Assembly: GCA_009177185.1 (NCBI GenBank)
Contig: WFMB01000086.1
Coordinates: 55,465 to 62,595 of the forward strand
Direction: 5' to 3'
DNA from: Bacteroidales bacterium
Lineage (GTDB): Bacteria > Bacteroidota > Bacteroidia > Bacteroidales > Bacteroidaceae
Length of the DNA stretch: 7,131 bases
Positions 1 to 5,977 of the stretch are shown in pieces; position 1 is the first letter of the stretch; each line of letters opens with the position of its first letter. A model generated the notes under the pieces. That model did not search any database and was not told where the DNA came from. It saw only the letters and a program-made list of their open reading frames with translations. The translations under genes were made by a program, and so were the position numbers.

Positions 1-879
1 AATGTTTTGGTCAACATCAGACAGAGAGGAGGACGCAACTGTCTCAGAATGCGACATAGAAGGAGTTTGTTGAGTAGGAGTCGGCTGAGCAGAATGTGAC
101 ACAGGAGCCTGTTGGACAGAGGTCGGCTGAACGATTGGGACTGCCGTTGTTGGAGCAACACTAACGACAGCCTGTCCTGTTGTGGTGGCTACCGCCACAG
201 GAAGTGCCCCTCCATTTTTTCTTGCTACGTAATCGTTGTATGAATCCTCATGTATTCCGAGTGTCTTTGCTTGTTCAGCAGTCACCCAATCAGGCAAGGA
301 AAGAACCTCACATTTTGAAGTCCACCATGACCCATACAAATTGCGAAACCTGTTAAAAGCATGCTCACCTACCTCTATATTCGTGTTCGGGATGGATAGC
401 GTTTTCAGTTTCGTGCTCTCACCAAGAGACCCATTGAGAGAGAAGAAAGCATAATTTCCAATGCTTTTCACAGTCACAGGAATGACAACTTTAGAGATTG
501 GTGCCCCCTCGAATGCCGAGACACCTATTCGCTCCAAACCTTCATGAAACGTAACACTGACAAGCTTTCTGCACATACCGAATGCCGCTGCATCGATGTC
601 TCTCACGGTGTTTGGAATGATTACGCTCGACATTTTGCTTTTGTAAAATGCCTTTTCAGCAATTTTTGTCACGACATACTGATTGCCTTGCCATTCTACT
701 ACAGCAGGTATCTCACATGATATGGACGTGTACTTGTCCTTGGCTGGAACAACACTCACTTCATTGTTACCAGAGATACGGAAGGTCATCATATTGCCTT
801 TACCGCCAATGCTGAAATCTTGACACCATCCTGCAACATTGAAGGTAGCTATCAATAGAAAACTTATTACTTTTTTCAT
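1..879 (-). CDS. Exported BspA-type leucine-rich-repeat protein, 3' end cut by window edge
   Basis: The reading frame is open from an ATG at 879 to base 1: 293 codons with no stop, so the C-terminus lies outside the window. Residues 1 to about 19 form a signal peptide (MKKVISFLLIATF, then AGWC|Q), which predicts export. Residues 65-177 hold about four LRR_5 (BspA/TpLRR) units, seen as repeated AF, IP and I-x-x-AF landmarks such as KIAEKAF, SVIIPNTV, RIGVSAF, VVIPVTVKSIGNYAF and LSIPNTNIEVGEHAF. From about residue 222 the chain becomes a Gln/Pro/Thr/Ser-rich linker with an imperfect repeat. BspA-like proteins in Bacteroidota are usually surface or secreted proteins that bind host matrix or other cells; that role is inferred here. 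It is the third gene of a minus-strand cluster, 18 bp after the 210-aa gene. What follows the linker (a sorting domain, for example) cannot be seen. Confidence 0.88.
   Translation of the reverse strand, partial: MKKVISFLLIATFNVAGWCQDFSIGGKGNMMTFRISGNNEVSVVPAKDKYTSISCEIPAVVEWQGNQYVVTKIAEKAFYKSKMSSVIIPNTVRDIDAAAFGMCRKLVSVTFHEGLERIGVSAFEGAPISKVVIPVTVKSIGNYAFFSLNGSLGESTKLKTLSIPNTNIEVGEHAFNRFRNLYGSWWTSKCEVLSLPDWVTAEQAKTLGIHEDSYNDYVARKNGGALPVAVATTTGQAVVSVAPTTAVPIVQPTSVQQAPVSHSAQPTPTQQTPSMSHSETVASSSLSDVDQNI
45..130 (-). repeat. Imperfect tandem repeat coding for a Q/P/T/S linker
   Basis: Two adjacent copies of about 41 and 44 bases (90-130 and 45-88) begin and end alike. On the plus strand each runs from CAGAAT to GTCGGCTGA. 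They differ by substitutions and one codon, so the reading frame is kept. In protein the units read approximately QPTxxQQxPxxSHS. This is coding sequence inside the LRR protein and probably a flexible, length-variable spacer between the LRR domain and whatever follows. Confidence 0.7.
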
Positions 880-897
880 ACTCTACTCGCAAATAGT

Positions 898-1530
898 TTA
901 TTCATTATCAAATGCTTCTCGTACAAAGTCTGAAACCCTCTCAGCGTACTTCTGTGCCATCTCGGTCTCCCGTGCCGCATTCTCCAAGGCACGAAGACGT
1001 GCCTTGGAAGCTGCACTCTCGTTGATAATAAAAAAAGCCTGCATCTCGCAAGTGCCATCACCATTGTCGTGAAGGATACTATACGATTCCTGCATTTCAC
1101 CCTTAATCTCTTTTTCTACAAGACGCTGATAAGCAGCATAGAAGTGATCGAATTCGCCTTCTGCATCAACACCATCACCATCCATATCACTGATGACACG
1201 TCCTTGTAGATGGCTGCCTGCTTGCTGTGCATAAGTAATACAGGCACTATTGATAGCCATCTGATGTCCTACGTTCTTTGACTTGAACTTTGTAGCAACA
1301 CCTGATACTTCCATACCATTGTCACCCAGTTTGTTCAACTTTTCATAGTGTGTCAGCAAAGCGACTTCGAGCGAGCGGGAGGAACCAAAAAGTTTCCAGT
1401 TGTCCTTTTTGTACTCCTTCATCTTGGTTTTGTACTCTTTTTCTCTCATCTTCTCCAACTGCTTGTTTTGAGCACTAACAGCAGGAACCATCAGGCATAC
1501 AGCCATCAAAAATACAATAAACTTTTTCAT
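898..1530 (-). CDS. Exported LPP20-like protein of unknown function (210 aa)
   Basis: The start is the ATG at 1530, which gives a clean signal peptide (MKKFIVFLMAVCLMVPAVSA|Q, cleavage after residue 20). Residues 22-45 are a very charged, Lys/Glu-rich helix. Residues 73-113 (MEVSGVATKF followed by alanine-spaced residues to GSHLQGRVIS) resemble the strand-plus-helix signature of LPP20/FlgT-N-type proteins. Residues 115-126 (DMDGDGVDAEGE) look like an acidic, calcium-binding type loop. Residues 172-208 form a second Ala/Glu/Arg-rich helix. It has no lipobox cysteine, so it is probably periplasmic or secreted, not a lipoprotein. It sits between the DUF4384-like gene (29 bp upstream) and the LRR gene (18 bp downstream) and is surely co-transcribed. 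The export and the gene call are firm. The family link is from pattern memory and no activity can be assigned. Confidence 0.85.
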   Translation of the reverse strand: MKKFIVFLMAVCLMVPAVSAQNKQLEKMREKEYKTKMKEYKKDNWKLFGSSRSLEVALLTHYEKLNKLGDNGMEVSGVATKFKSKNVGHQMAINSACITYAQQAGSHLQGRVISDMDGDGVDAEGEFDHFYAAYQRLVEKEIKGEMQESYSILHDNGDGTCEMQAFFIINESAASKARLRALENAARETEMAQKYAERVSDFVREAFDNE

Positions 1531-1559
1531 AAATCATTAGTTTTTTATATGAGTTAATA

Positions 1560-2429
1560 CTAATTGGTTATCTTCAAATGCATCACCTTCACCCCCATTT
1601 TTGTATCACACTTACGACACTTGCTAAGCCATTGAGAAAAGTCCTTATATGATAACTGGCGTGGTAAAGTATCATTGAGTTGCTTGTCCAAAGCTTTATG
1701 AAAAGCATTCGGGGAAAAGATGACATACACTTGGTTGTGTTCAACTGTTCCATTAGCACAATTCATTACCAGTTCATCCACCTCCTTCTCATCATCATTC
1801 TTTCGGCTGGGGGCAAAGAAGACATATTCCCTATCGCGGCGCACAGGCATCTGACCATCTGCATCATTTTGATAGGGAAGAAGACAGAAAGCCGTATGAT
1901 TCTCATCTATTAAGTAGATAGCCACATAACCATCTACCGGTGCACGAAACTGCATAAACATATCATCACCATCGCGGAAATGTGTATCGGCAAAACGTGC
2001 TTCGATTCCGTTCCGCAATACTTGTGCCTCAAAGTCCACTGCCTCGTTCGACACAGCTCGCGCTTTGCCACTGACTTTAGCCTTTAACACCATCATATCA
2101 GTTAAAGCCTCAACCACTTCACATTGTGGCTCCGCTGTATCTTCCAGCCATTCACCTTTCACTTCCGACGAACTAAGTTGCATGAAGAAATTGCTTTCCT
2201 CTCCATCAACTGATTGCTCCATCTGCTCCGTGCTTTGAGAAATAAACGTACCAAATTCGTTTGCAAGTGCTTGCAAGCGAGCGTTTTCGACAGCTGACCG
2301 TTTGGCATCATTCAGCGACATAGATGCATCAGCATAGTAAACAAACTCACCACTTACGCTTTTCACCTTCTGAGCATAACAGGCAATGGATATAAATAAA
2401 AACAATACGAACAAAGCAACCTGTCTCAT
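1560..2429 (-). CDS. Exported protein with LPP20/FlgT-N-like segment and DUF4384-like domain (289 aa)
   Basis: The ATG at 2429 gives a signal peptide (MRQVALFVLFLFISIACYA|Q, residues 1-19). C17 sits too close to the cleavage site, without a proper lipobox, to call this a lipoprotein. Residues 24-65 (VSGEFVYYADASMSLNDAKR and an Ala-rich helix with AVENARLQALANEFG) match the pattern of LPP20 and FlgT N-terminal domains: a strand with V-S/T-G and then a helix with A-x-x-x-A spacing. Residues about 140-208 (DGDDMFMQF, DGYVAIYLID, FCLLPYQND, REYVFF) have the strand order of DUF4384, a beta domain found in bacterial envelope and secretion-related proteins. The C-terminus (235-289) ends in a short Cys-x-x-Cys stretch (CRKC, 271-274). 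It is the first gene of the three-gene minus-strand cluster, about 60 nt after the T-run that ends the structured RNA. I see no clear promoter between that RNA and this gene, so it may depend on transcription from upstream. Confidence 0.88.
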   Translation of the reverse strand: MRQVALFVLFLFISIACYAQKVKSVSGEFVYYADASMSLNDAKRSAVENARLQALANEFGTFISQSTEQMEQSVDGEESNFFMQLSSSEVKGEWLEDTAEPQCEVVEALTDMMVLKAKVSGKARAVSNEAVDFEAQVLRNGIEARFADTHFRDGDDMFMQFRAPVDGYVAIYLIDENHTAFCLLPYQNDADGQMPVRRDREYVFFAPSRKNDDEKEVDELVMNCANGTVEHNQVYVIFSPNAFHKALDKQLNDTLPRQLSYKDFSQWLSKCRKCDTKMGVKVMHLKITN

Positions 2430-2489
2430 GTCGTTCTTACGATGTGAGCCTATAGCCTCCCTGATTCGGCAGTTAATGAATAAAGTTAT

Positions 2490-2591
2490 AAAACAAAAAG
2501 ACGTGGGAGTACTCTACGGTGTCCGCCTATCCCGTGTGTGGGCTCTCGCATTGCCTTGTACCAGGATAAGCAACTCGAGTTAGCCCACGCC
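2490..2591 (-). terminator. Probable terminator at the 3' end of the structured RNA
   Basis: GGCGTGGG (2591-2584) pairs with CCCACGTC (2507-2500): eight pairs including one G-U. The run TTTTTGTTTT (2499-2490) follows at once. The stem encloses about 75 nt with its own hairpins, which is wide for an intrinsic terminator, so efficiency is uncertain. Because its 5' arm can pair elsewhere, termination may be conditional. Confidence 0.5.
2538..2588 (-). other. Three-stem hairpin, candidate anti-terminator arm
   Basis: GTGGGCT (2588-2582) pairs with AGCCCAC (2544-2538). After a 2-nt AA bulge CTCG (2579-2576) pairs with CGAG (2548-2545), and after a 2x2 internal loop TTGC (2573-2570) pairs with GCAA (2554-2551), leaving a 15-nt loop. 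The outer stem uses the same bases (2588-2584) as the terminal stem GGCGTGGG/CCCACGTC, so the two cannot form together. Confidence 0.65.
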
Positions 2592-2611
2592 GTGATATAT
2601 TATACAACAAC

Positions 2612-2660
2612 CCACACCTTCATAATAATATAGATGTGGACAGGATACAATACATCCCAC
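2612..2660 (-). other. Two adjacent hairpins inside the structured RNA
   Basis: GGATG (2657-2653) pairs with TATCC (2647-2643) around the loop TATTG, and GTG/CAC (2660-2658 with 2638-2636) could extend it. The neighbour CCACATC (2639-2633) pairs with GGTGTGG (2618-2612), seven pairs around a 14-nt A/T-rich loop. The extension and the second hairpin use the same CAC and so compete. Each hairpin has one G-U pair that exists only in the minus-strand RNA. Confidence 0.55.
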
Positions 2661-2662
2661 GT

Positions 2663-2739
2663 GGACGTTACGGTTGCGCATCTTTCGGTACATTGAATTT
2701 GCGAGATTCACACACAAAAGATAACGTTCGTAAACGTCC
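2663..2739 (-). other. Long nested hairpin inside the structured RNA
   Basis: GGACGTTTACG (2739-2729) pairs with CGTAACGTCC (2672-2663): ten base pairs with one bulged U. Inside it ATCTTT (2722-2717) pairs with AAAGAT (2685-2680), and inside that TGAAT (2710-2706) pairs with ATTCA (2698-2694) around a 7-nt loop. An alternative local hairpin, ACGTT-TACG-AACGT, uses the same 5' arm. Three nested stems of 10, 6 and 5 pairs in 77 nt are unlikely by chance. Confidence 0.7.
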
Positions 2740-2791
2740 TTTACCAAAATGTCATGACCTGTCGCCCCCTTGGAGCTAACCGAGTCGGTGG

Positions 2792-2821
2792 CAAATGTAC
2801 GAAAGTTTTGGGAGAGCCAAA
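2792..2821 (-). promoter_or_regulatory. Bacteroidota-type promoter for the structured RNA and perhaps the minus-strand operon
   Basis: On the minus strand a -33 element TTTG (2821-2818) is followed after 18 nt by TACATTTG (2799-2792), a perfect TAnnTTTG -7 element as used by the Bacteroidota primary sigma factor. Transcription should start near 2789-2786, just before the first hairpin. Confidence 0.75.
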
Positions 2822-2884
2822 GGATTTTTAGCGAGAAATCATTCATAATGCAGGAAAAATGGGACAGAAGGAGAAATTTTGTCG

Positions 2885-2892
2885 TATCTTTG
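2885..2892 (+). promoter_or_regulatory. Bacteroidota-type -7 element for the phosphatase/mutS2 operon
   Basis: TATCTTTG is a perfect TAnnTTTG element, in the context GTCGTATCTTTGCA that is common upstream of Bacteroidota genes. I see no good -33 TTTG at the expected distance. Transcription would start about 2897-2900, leaving a leader of roughly 35 nt with a purine-rich GAGGAG at 2915-2920 before the ATG at 2934. Confidence 0.68.
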
Positions 2893-2933
2893 CAAGCACA
2901 ACGAAGAATGAGAAGAGGAGAAAACGGAAAAGA

Positions 2934-3413
2934 ATGAAGAAGATACTATTTGTATGCCTCGGGAATATCTGCCGTTCGCCGATGGCGGAGGCTGTGATGC
3001 GGAAGCTGGTGAAGGACAGAGGGCTGGAGGCGAAGTTTGAGCTTGACTCGGCAGGACTCATCAGCTACCACGAAGGCGAGGGGGCTGACCCACGGATGAA
3101 GTCGCATGCGTATCGGCATGGGTACAATATCACGCATATCTCGCGCCCTGTGAGGGAGCTGGACTTTGAGGTGTTTGACCTCATTGCCTGCATGGATGAC
3201 AGCAACTGGGACAGGTTGCATCGGCTGGCTCCGACGGTGGAGGCGGAAGGGAAGATTGTGCGGATGACGGATTACTGCCGAACGCACGTCATTGACCATG
3301 TGCCTGACCCTTACTATGGCGGTGCGCAGGGATTTGAGAATGTGATTGAGATACTGGAAGATGCGTGTGAAGGGCTGTTGGAATCGCTAACCGTTGTACA
3401 CGAAAAAGAGTAG
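2934..3413 (+). CDS. Low-molecular-weight protein tyrosine phosphatase (159 aa)
   Basis: A small cytoplasmic cysteine phosphatase that removes phosphate from phosphotyrosine. The N-terminal P-loop is complete: C8-LGNI-C13-R14-S15, the CX5R motif with the nucleophile at C8 and R14 binding phosphate. The general-acid loop DPYYGG starts at D125, and the helix that normally ends the fold (GFENVIEILEDACEGLLE) follows. At 159 aa it is of normal family length. The frame extends upstream to 2859, but that extension is Lys/Arg-rich, precedes the family N-terminus (MKKILFVCLGN) and would begin upstream of the promoter element, so 2934 is the start. It is the first gene of a plus-strand operon with mutS2. 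In other bacteria such enzymes often act on tyrosine kinases of capsule or exopolysaccharide synthesis, but no such kinase is in view, so the substrate is unknown. Confidence 0.95.
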   Translation: MKKILFVCLGNICRSPMAEAVMRKLVKDRGLEAKFELDSAGLISYHEGEGADPRMKSHAYRHGYNITHISRPVRELDFEVFDLIACMDDSNWDRLHRLAPTVEAEGKIVRMTDYCRTHVIDHVPDPYYGGAQGFENVIEILEDACEGLLESLTVVHEKE

Positions 3414-3418
3414 AGACA

Positions 3419-5956
3419 TTGATTTATCCGAATACATACGAACAGAAGATTGGGTTCGACCAAATCAGGGAACGACTCACGGCATTGTGCCTCTGCACGC
3501 TGGGCGAAGAGCTGGTGCGCAAGATGGCGTTCTCGGTACAGTTTGAGGACATCCGCCGACAGATGAAGCAGACGATGGAGTTTGTGCGCATCGTGCAGGA
3601 AGAGGATTTCCCCGACCAAAATTTCTTCGATGTGCGCCCGTCGTTGAAGCGCATCCGCATCCAGAATGCGTGTCTGGAAGTGGAGGAGCTGTTCAACTTG
3701 CAGCGGTCGCTATCGACGATTCACAACATCGTGACGTTCCTCCATCGCTGCTCAGACGAGGAGAACACCGTCCCGACGTTCCCCTACCTCTATGCCTTGA
3801 CCACCGACGTGAAGACGTATCCTCAGATGGTGAAGCGCATTGACCAAATCTTGGACAAGTACGGTCATGTGAAGGACACGGCATCGCCCACCCTGCTGAT
3901 GATTCGCAGGGAGTTGGCATCCACGGCTGGCAGCGTGTCGCGTGCTTTGCAGAACATCCTCAAGTCGGCGAAGGGCGAAGGGCTTATCGACAAGGACGTG
4001 TCCCCCACCCTTCGCGACGGTCGTTTGGTCATCCCCGTGGCTCCTGCCATGAAGCGAAAGATACGCGGCATTGTGCATGACGAGTCGGACACGGGACGCA
4101 CCGTGTTTGTCGAGCCTGCCGAGGTGGTGGAGGCGAACAACAAGATTCGCGAGCTGGAGAGTGAGGAAAGGAAGGAAATCAACCGCATCCTGATGGAGTT
4201 CACGCAGACGGTGCGCCCCGAGGTGGAGGATATGCTGCGGAGCTACGAGTTCTTGGCACAAATAGACTTCATCCGTGCCAAGGCGAAATTCGCCATCATC
4301 ACGAACAGCACCGAGCCGCGCATGGAGAACAAGCAGGTGATTGACTGGTCGATAGCCGTGCATCCGCTGTTGGAACTGAAATTCAGCAAATACAACATGG
4401 AGCATCGGGAGGAGGAGCCAAGGAAGGTCGTGCCTCTCGACATCACACTCACGCAGAAGCAACGCATCCTGCTCATATCAGGTCCGAACGCTGGCGGAAA
4501 GTCCGTCTGCCTGAAAACCACGGGATTGCTCCAATATATGTTCCAATGCGGCATGCCAGTGCCCGTGGCGAAGAGCAGCGTTTTCGGCATCTTCCGCAGC
4601 ATCTTCATCGACATCGGCGACGAACAGAGTTTGGAGAACGACCTCTCCACCTACTCTTCCCACCTGCTCAACATGAAGAACATGATGAAGCACTGCGACG
4701 GGGCGAGCCTCATCCTCATCGACGAGTTCGGTGGCGGCACAGAGCCTCAGATTGGCGGTGCGATGGCGGAGGCGATGTTGAAGATATTCAACAAGAAACG
4801 CGCCTTCGGTGTCATCACCACCCACTATCAGAACCTGAAACACTATGCCCAAGAGACAACAGGCATCGTGAACGGCGCGATGCTCTACGACCGCCAGCTG
4901 ATGCAGCCACTCTTCCAGCTCTCCATCGGCAATCCGGGCAGTTCGTTCGCCATCGAAATAGCCCGCAAGACAGGCATCCCCGACGAGGTAATCCGCGATG
5001 CCAGCGAAATCGTGGGCAAGGACTACATCAACTCCGACAAATACCTGCAAGACATCGTGCGCGACAAACGCTATTGGGAGCAGAAGCGGCAGAGCATCCA
5101 CCAGCACGAGAAGCAGATGGAGCAAACCATCCAGCGATACGAAGAGGACATCCAAAGGGTACACGACGAGCGCAAAGCCATCATCGCCCGTGCCAAGGAA
5201 GAGGCAGAGCAGATGCTCAAGGAGTCGAACGCCAAGATTGAACAAACCATCAAGGACATCAAGGAGGCACAGGCGGAGAAGGAACGCACCCGCATGATTC
5301 GGCAGGACCTTGCCGACTTCAAGCAAGACATCCGCGAGATTGACCCCAACATTGCCGACGAGAAAATCAGACGGCAGATGGAGAAGCTCGTGGCACGCCG
5401 AAAGAGGAAGGAGGAGAAGAAAAGCCGAGGAACAGAACCAACGAACAGCCCCAAGACGCAAGGTTTCAGCCAAGCAGCCGCCCCCGTTCGACCGTTGGAG
5501 GAAAACTCCTTTGTCCGCCTGAAAGACCAGAGTGCCGTCGGTCAGATTCAGCGAATCAGCGGAAACGAAGCCACCGTCATCTTCGGGCAAATCACCACCA
5601 ACGTGAAGCTGAACCGCCTCGAACCAGCAGAAGCCCCCAAGAAGGAGAAGAACGTGGCTGCCACCTTCGTCAGCGTGCAGACACGCGACGAGATACGCCA
5701 AACCACGCTCAACTTCAAGGAGCAGCTCGACGTGCGCGGTATGCGAGGCGACGAAGCCATCCAAGCCGTCACCTACTTCATCGACGACGCACTCGTGGCA
5801 CGCGCCTCCCGTGTCAAAATCCTGCACGGCACAGGCACAGGCGCGCTCAAGACCGTCATCCGCCAATACCTCAACACCATGCCCCCCGTGGCTGACTTCT
5901 ACGACGAAGACATCCGATTCGGAGGGGCAGGCATCACCATCGTAGAACTTGTATAG
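3419..5956 (+). CDS. mutS2: MutS2 family ATPase with C-terminal Smr domain (845 aa)
   Basis: A complete MutS2. It has an N-terminal core and lever region (1 to about 330), then the MutS-type ATPase: Walker A GPNAGGKS (355-362), DEQSLENDLSTYSSH (401-415), Walker B LILIDEFGGGTEP (from 431) and the H-loop TTH (467-469). A long charged coiled coil (about 545-640) and a Lys/Arg-rich stretch follow, then a small KOW/SH3-like part (about 690-735), and finally the Smr domain with LDVRGMRG (770-777) and HGTGTG (803-808), the usual catalytic motifs. MutS2 lacks the mismatch-binding domain of MutS. Members suppress recombination or bind collided ribosomes and split them; which applies here is open. The start is TTG at 3419. 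The encoded MIYPNTYEQKIGFD matches the family N-terminus, and the next in-frame ATG (residue 36) would cut conserved sequence. It begins 5 nt after the phosphatase stop, so the two genes are probably translationally linked. Confidence 0.96.
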   Translation: MIYPNTYEQKIGFDQIRERLTALCLCTLGEELVRKMAFSVQFEDIRRQMKQTMEFVRIVQEEDFPDQNFFDVRPSLKRIRIQNACLEVEELFNLQRSLSTIHNIVTFLHRCSDEENTVPTFPYLYALTTDVKTYPQMVKRIDQILDKYGHVKDTASPTLLMIRRELASTAGSVSRALQNILKSAKGEGLIDKDVSPTLRDGRLVIPVAPAMKRKIRGIVHDESDTGRTVFVEPAEVVEANNKIRELESEERKEINRILMEFTQTVRPEVEDMLRSYEFLAQIDFIRAKAKFAIITNSTEPRMENKQVIDWSIAVHPLLELKFSKYNMEHREEEPRKVVPLDITLTQKQRILLISGPNAGGKSVCLKTTGLLQYMFQCGMPVPVAKSSVFGIFRSIFIDIGDEQSLENDLSTYSSHLLNMKNMMKHCDGASLILIDEFGGGTEPQIGGAMAEAMLKIFNKKRAFGVITTHYQNLKHYAQETTGIVNGAMLYDRQLMQPLFQLSIGNPGSSFAIEIARKTGIPDEVIRDASEIVGKDYINSDKYLQDIVRDKRYWEQKRQSIHQHEKQMEQTIQRYEEDIQRVHDERKAIIARAKEEAEQMLKESNAKIEQTIKDIKEAQAEKERTRMIRQDLADFKQDIREIDPNIADEKIRRQMEKLVARRKRKEEKKSRGTEPTNSPKTQGFSQAAAPVRPLEENSFVRLKDQSAVGQIQRISGNEATVIFGQITTNVKLNRLEPAEAPKKEKNVAATFVSVQTRDEIRQTTLNFKEQLDVRGMRGDEAIQAVTYFIDDALVARASRVKILHGTGTGALKTVIRQYLNTMPPVADFYDEDIRFGGAGITIVELV

Positions 5957-5977
5957 CCAACACATAGAAACAGACGA

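Larger units (their letters stand above)
2492..2789 (-). ncRNA. Candidate structured RNA of about 300 nt, stand-alone or operon leader
   Basis: The transcript is bounded by a Bacteroidota-type promoter (TTTG/TACATTTG, 2821-2792) and a stem plus TTTTTGTTTT ending near 2490. In transcript order the hairpins are GCTCC/GGGGC (2776-2764), a 77-nt nested hairpin (2739-2663), GGATG/TATCC (2657-2643), CCACATC/GGTGTGG (2639-2612) and a three-stem hairpin (2588-2538). Four separate stems, including the terminal one, contain a G-U pair on this strand that would be an A-C mismatch on the plus strand, which argues strongly for minus-strand transcription. The marks of SRP RNA (GGAA-loop region), tmRNA (tRNA-like ends, tag frame) and RNase P RNA (GAAAGTCC core) are absent. 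6S RNA is unlikely because the layout is a chain of hairpins, not one long bulged rod. It could belong to a Bacteroidales RNA motif I do not recognise by sequence. No protein frame fits this region. Confidence 0.66.

Noticed and set aside
236..454. 72-aa plus-strand reading frame opposite the LRR gene
   Set aside because: Antisense to a continuous 293-codon frame with signal peptide and LRR units.
2430..2490. Promoter directly before the DUF4384-like gene (TAACTTTA on the minus strand)
   Set aside because: Lacks the final G of the -7 element and has no TTTG at a suitable distance; too weak to list, though not excluded.
2740..2754. Mini reading frame MTFW-stop in the RNA (ATG at 2754), possible leader peptide
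   Set aside because: Four codons with a single Trp and no ribosome-binding site; too little to call an attenuator peptide.
2492..2789. The structured region read as a plus-strand RNA
   Set aside because: Four of the stems would carry A-C mismatches on that strand and no T-run follows the stem at the other end.
2492..2789. 6S, SRP, tmRNA or RNase P RNA
   Set aside because: The core sequence marks of the last three are missing, and the shape is a chain of hairpins, unlike the single long rod of 6S. A covariance-model scan would settle it.
2580..2846. 88-aa minus-strand reading frame across the RNA region
   Set aside because: It starts upstream of the consensus promoter at 2821-2792, has no recognisable domain or signal, and its bases are better explained by nested RNA stems.
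2859..2933. Longer N-terminus for the phosphatase
   Set aside because: The added residues are Lys/Arg-rich, lie before the family's N-terminus, and include the -7 promoter element.
3752..4462. 236-aa minus-strand reading frame opposite early mutS2
   Set aside because: Shadow frame; His/Leu/Arg-rich with no motif.
4546..5241. 231-aa plus-strand reading frame inside mutS2
   Set aside because: Out-of-frame reading of the ATPase region; Arg/His-rich with no domain.
4478..5965. 495-aa minus-strand reading frame opposite mutS2
   Set aside because: Antisense shadow of a G/C-rich gene; low-complexity Leu/Val/Asp-rich product without a domain, while the opposite strand encodes every MutS2 motif.
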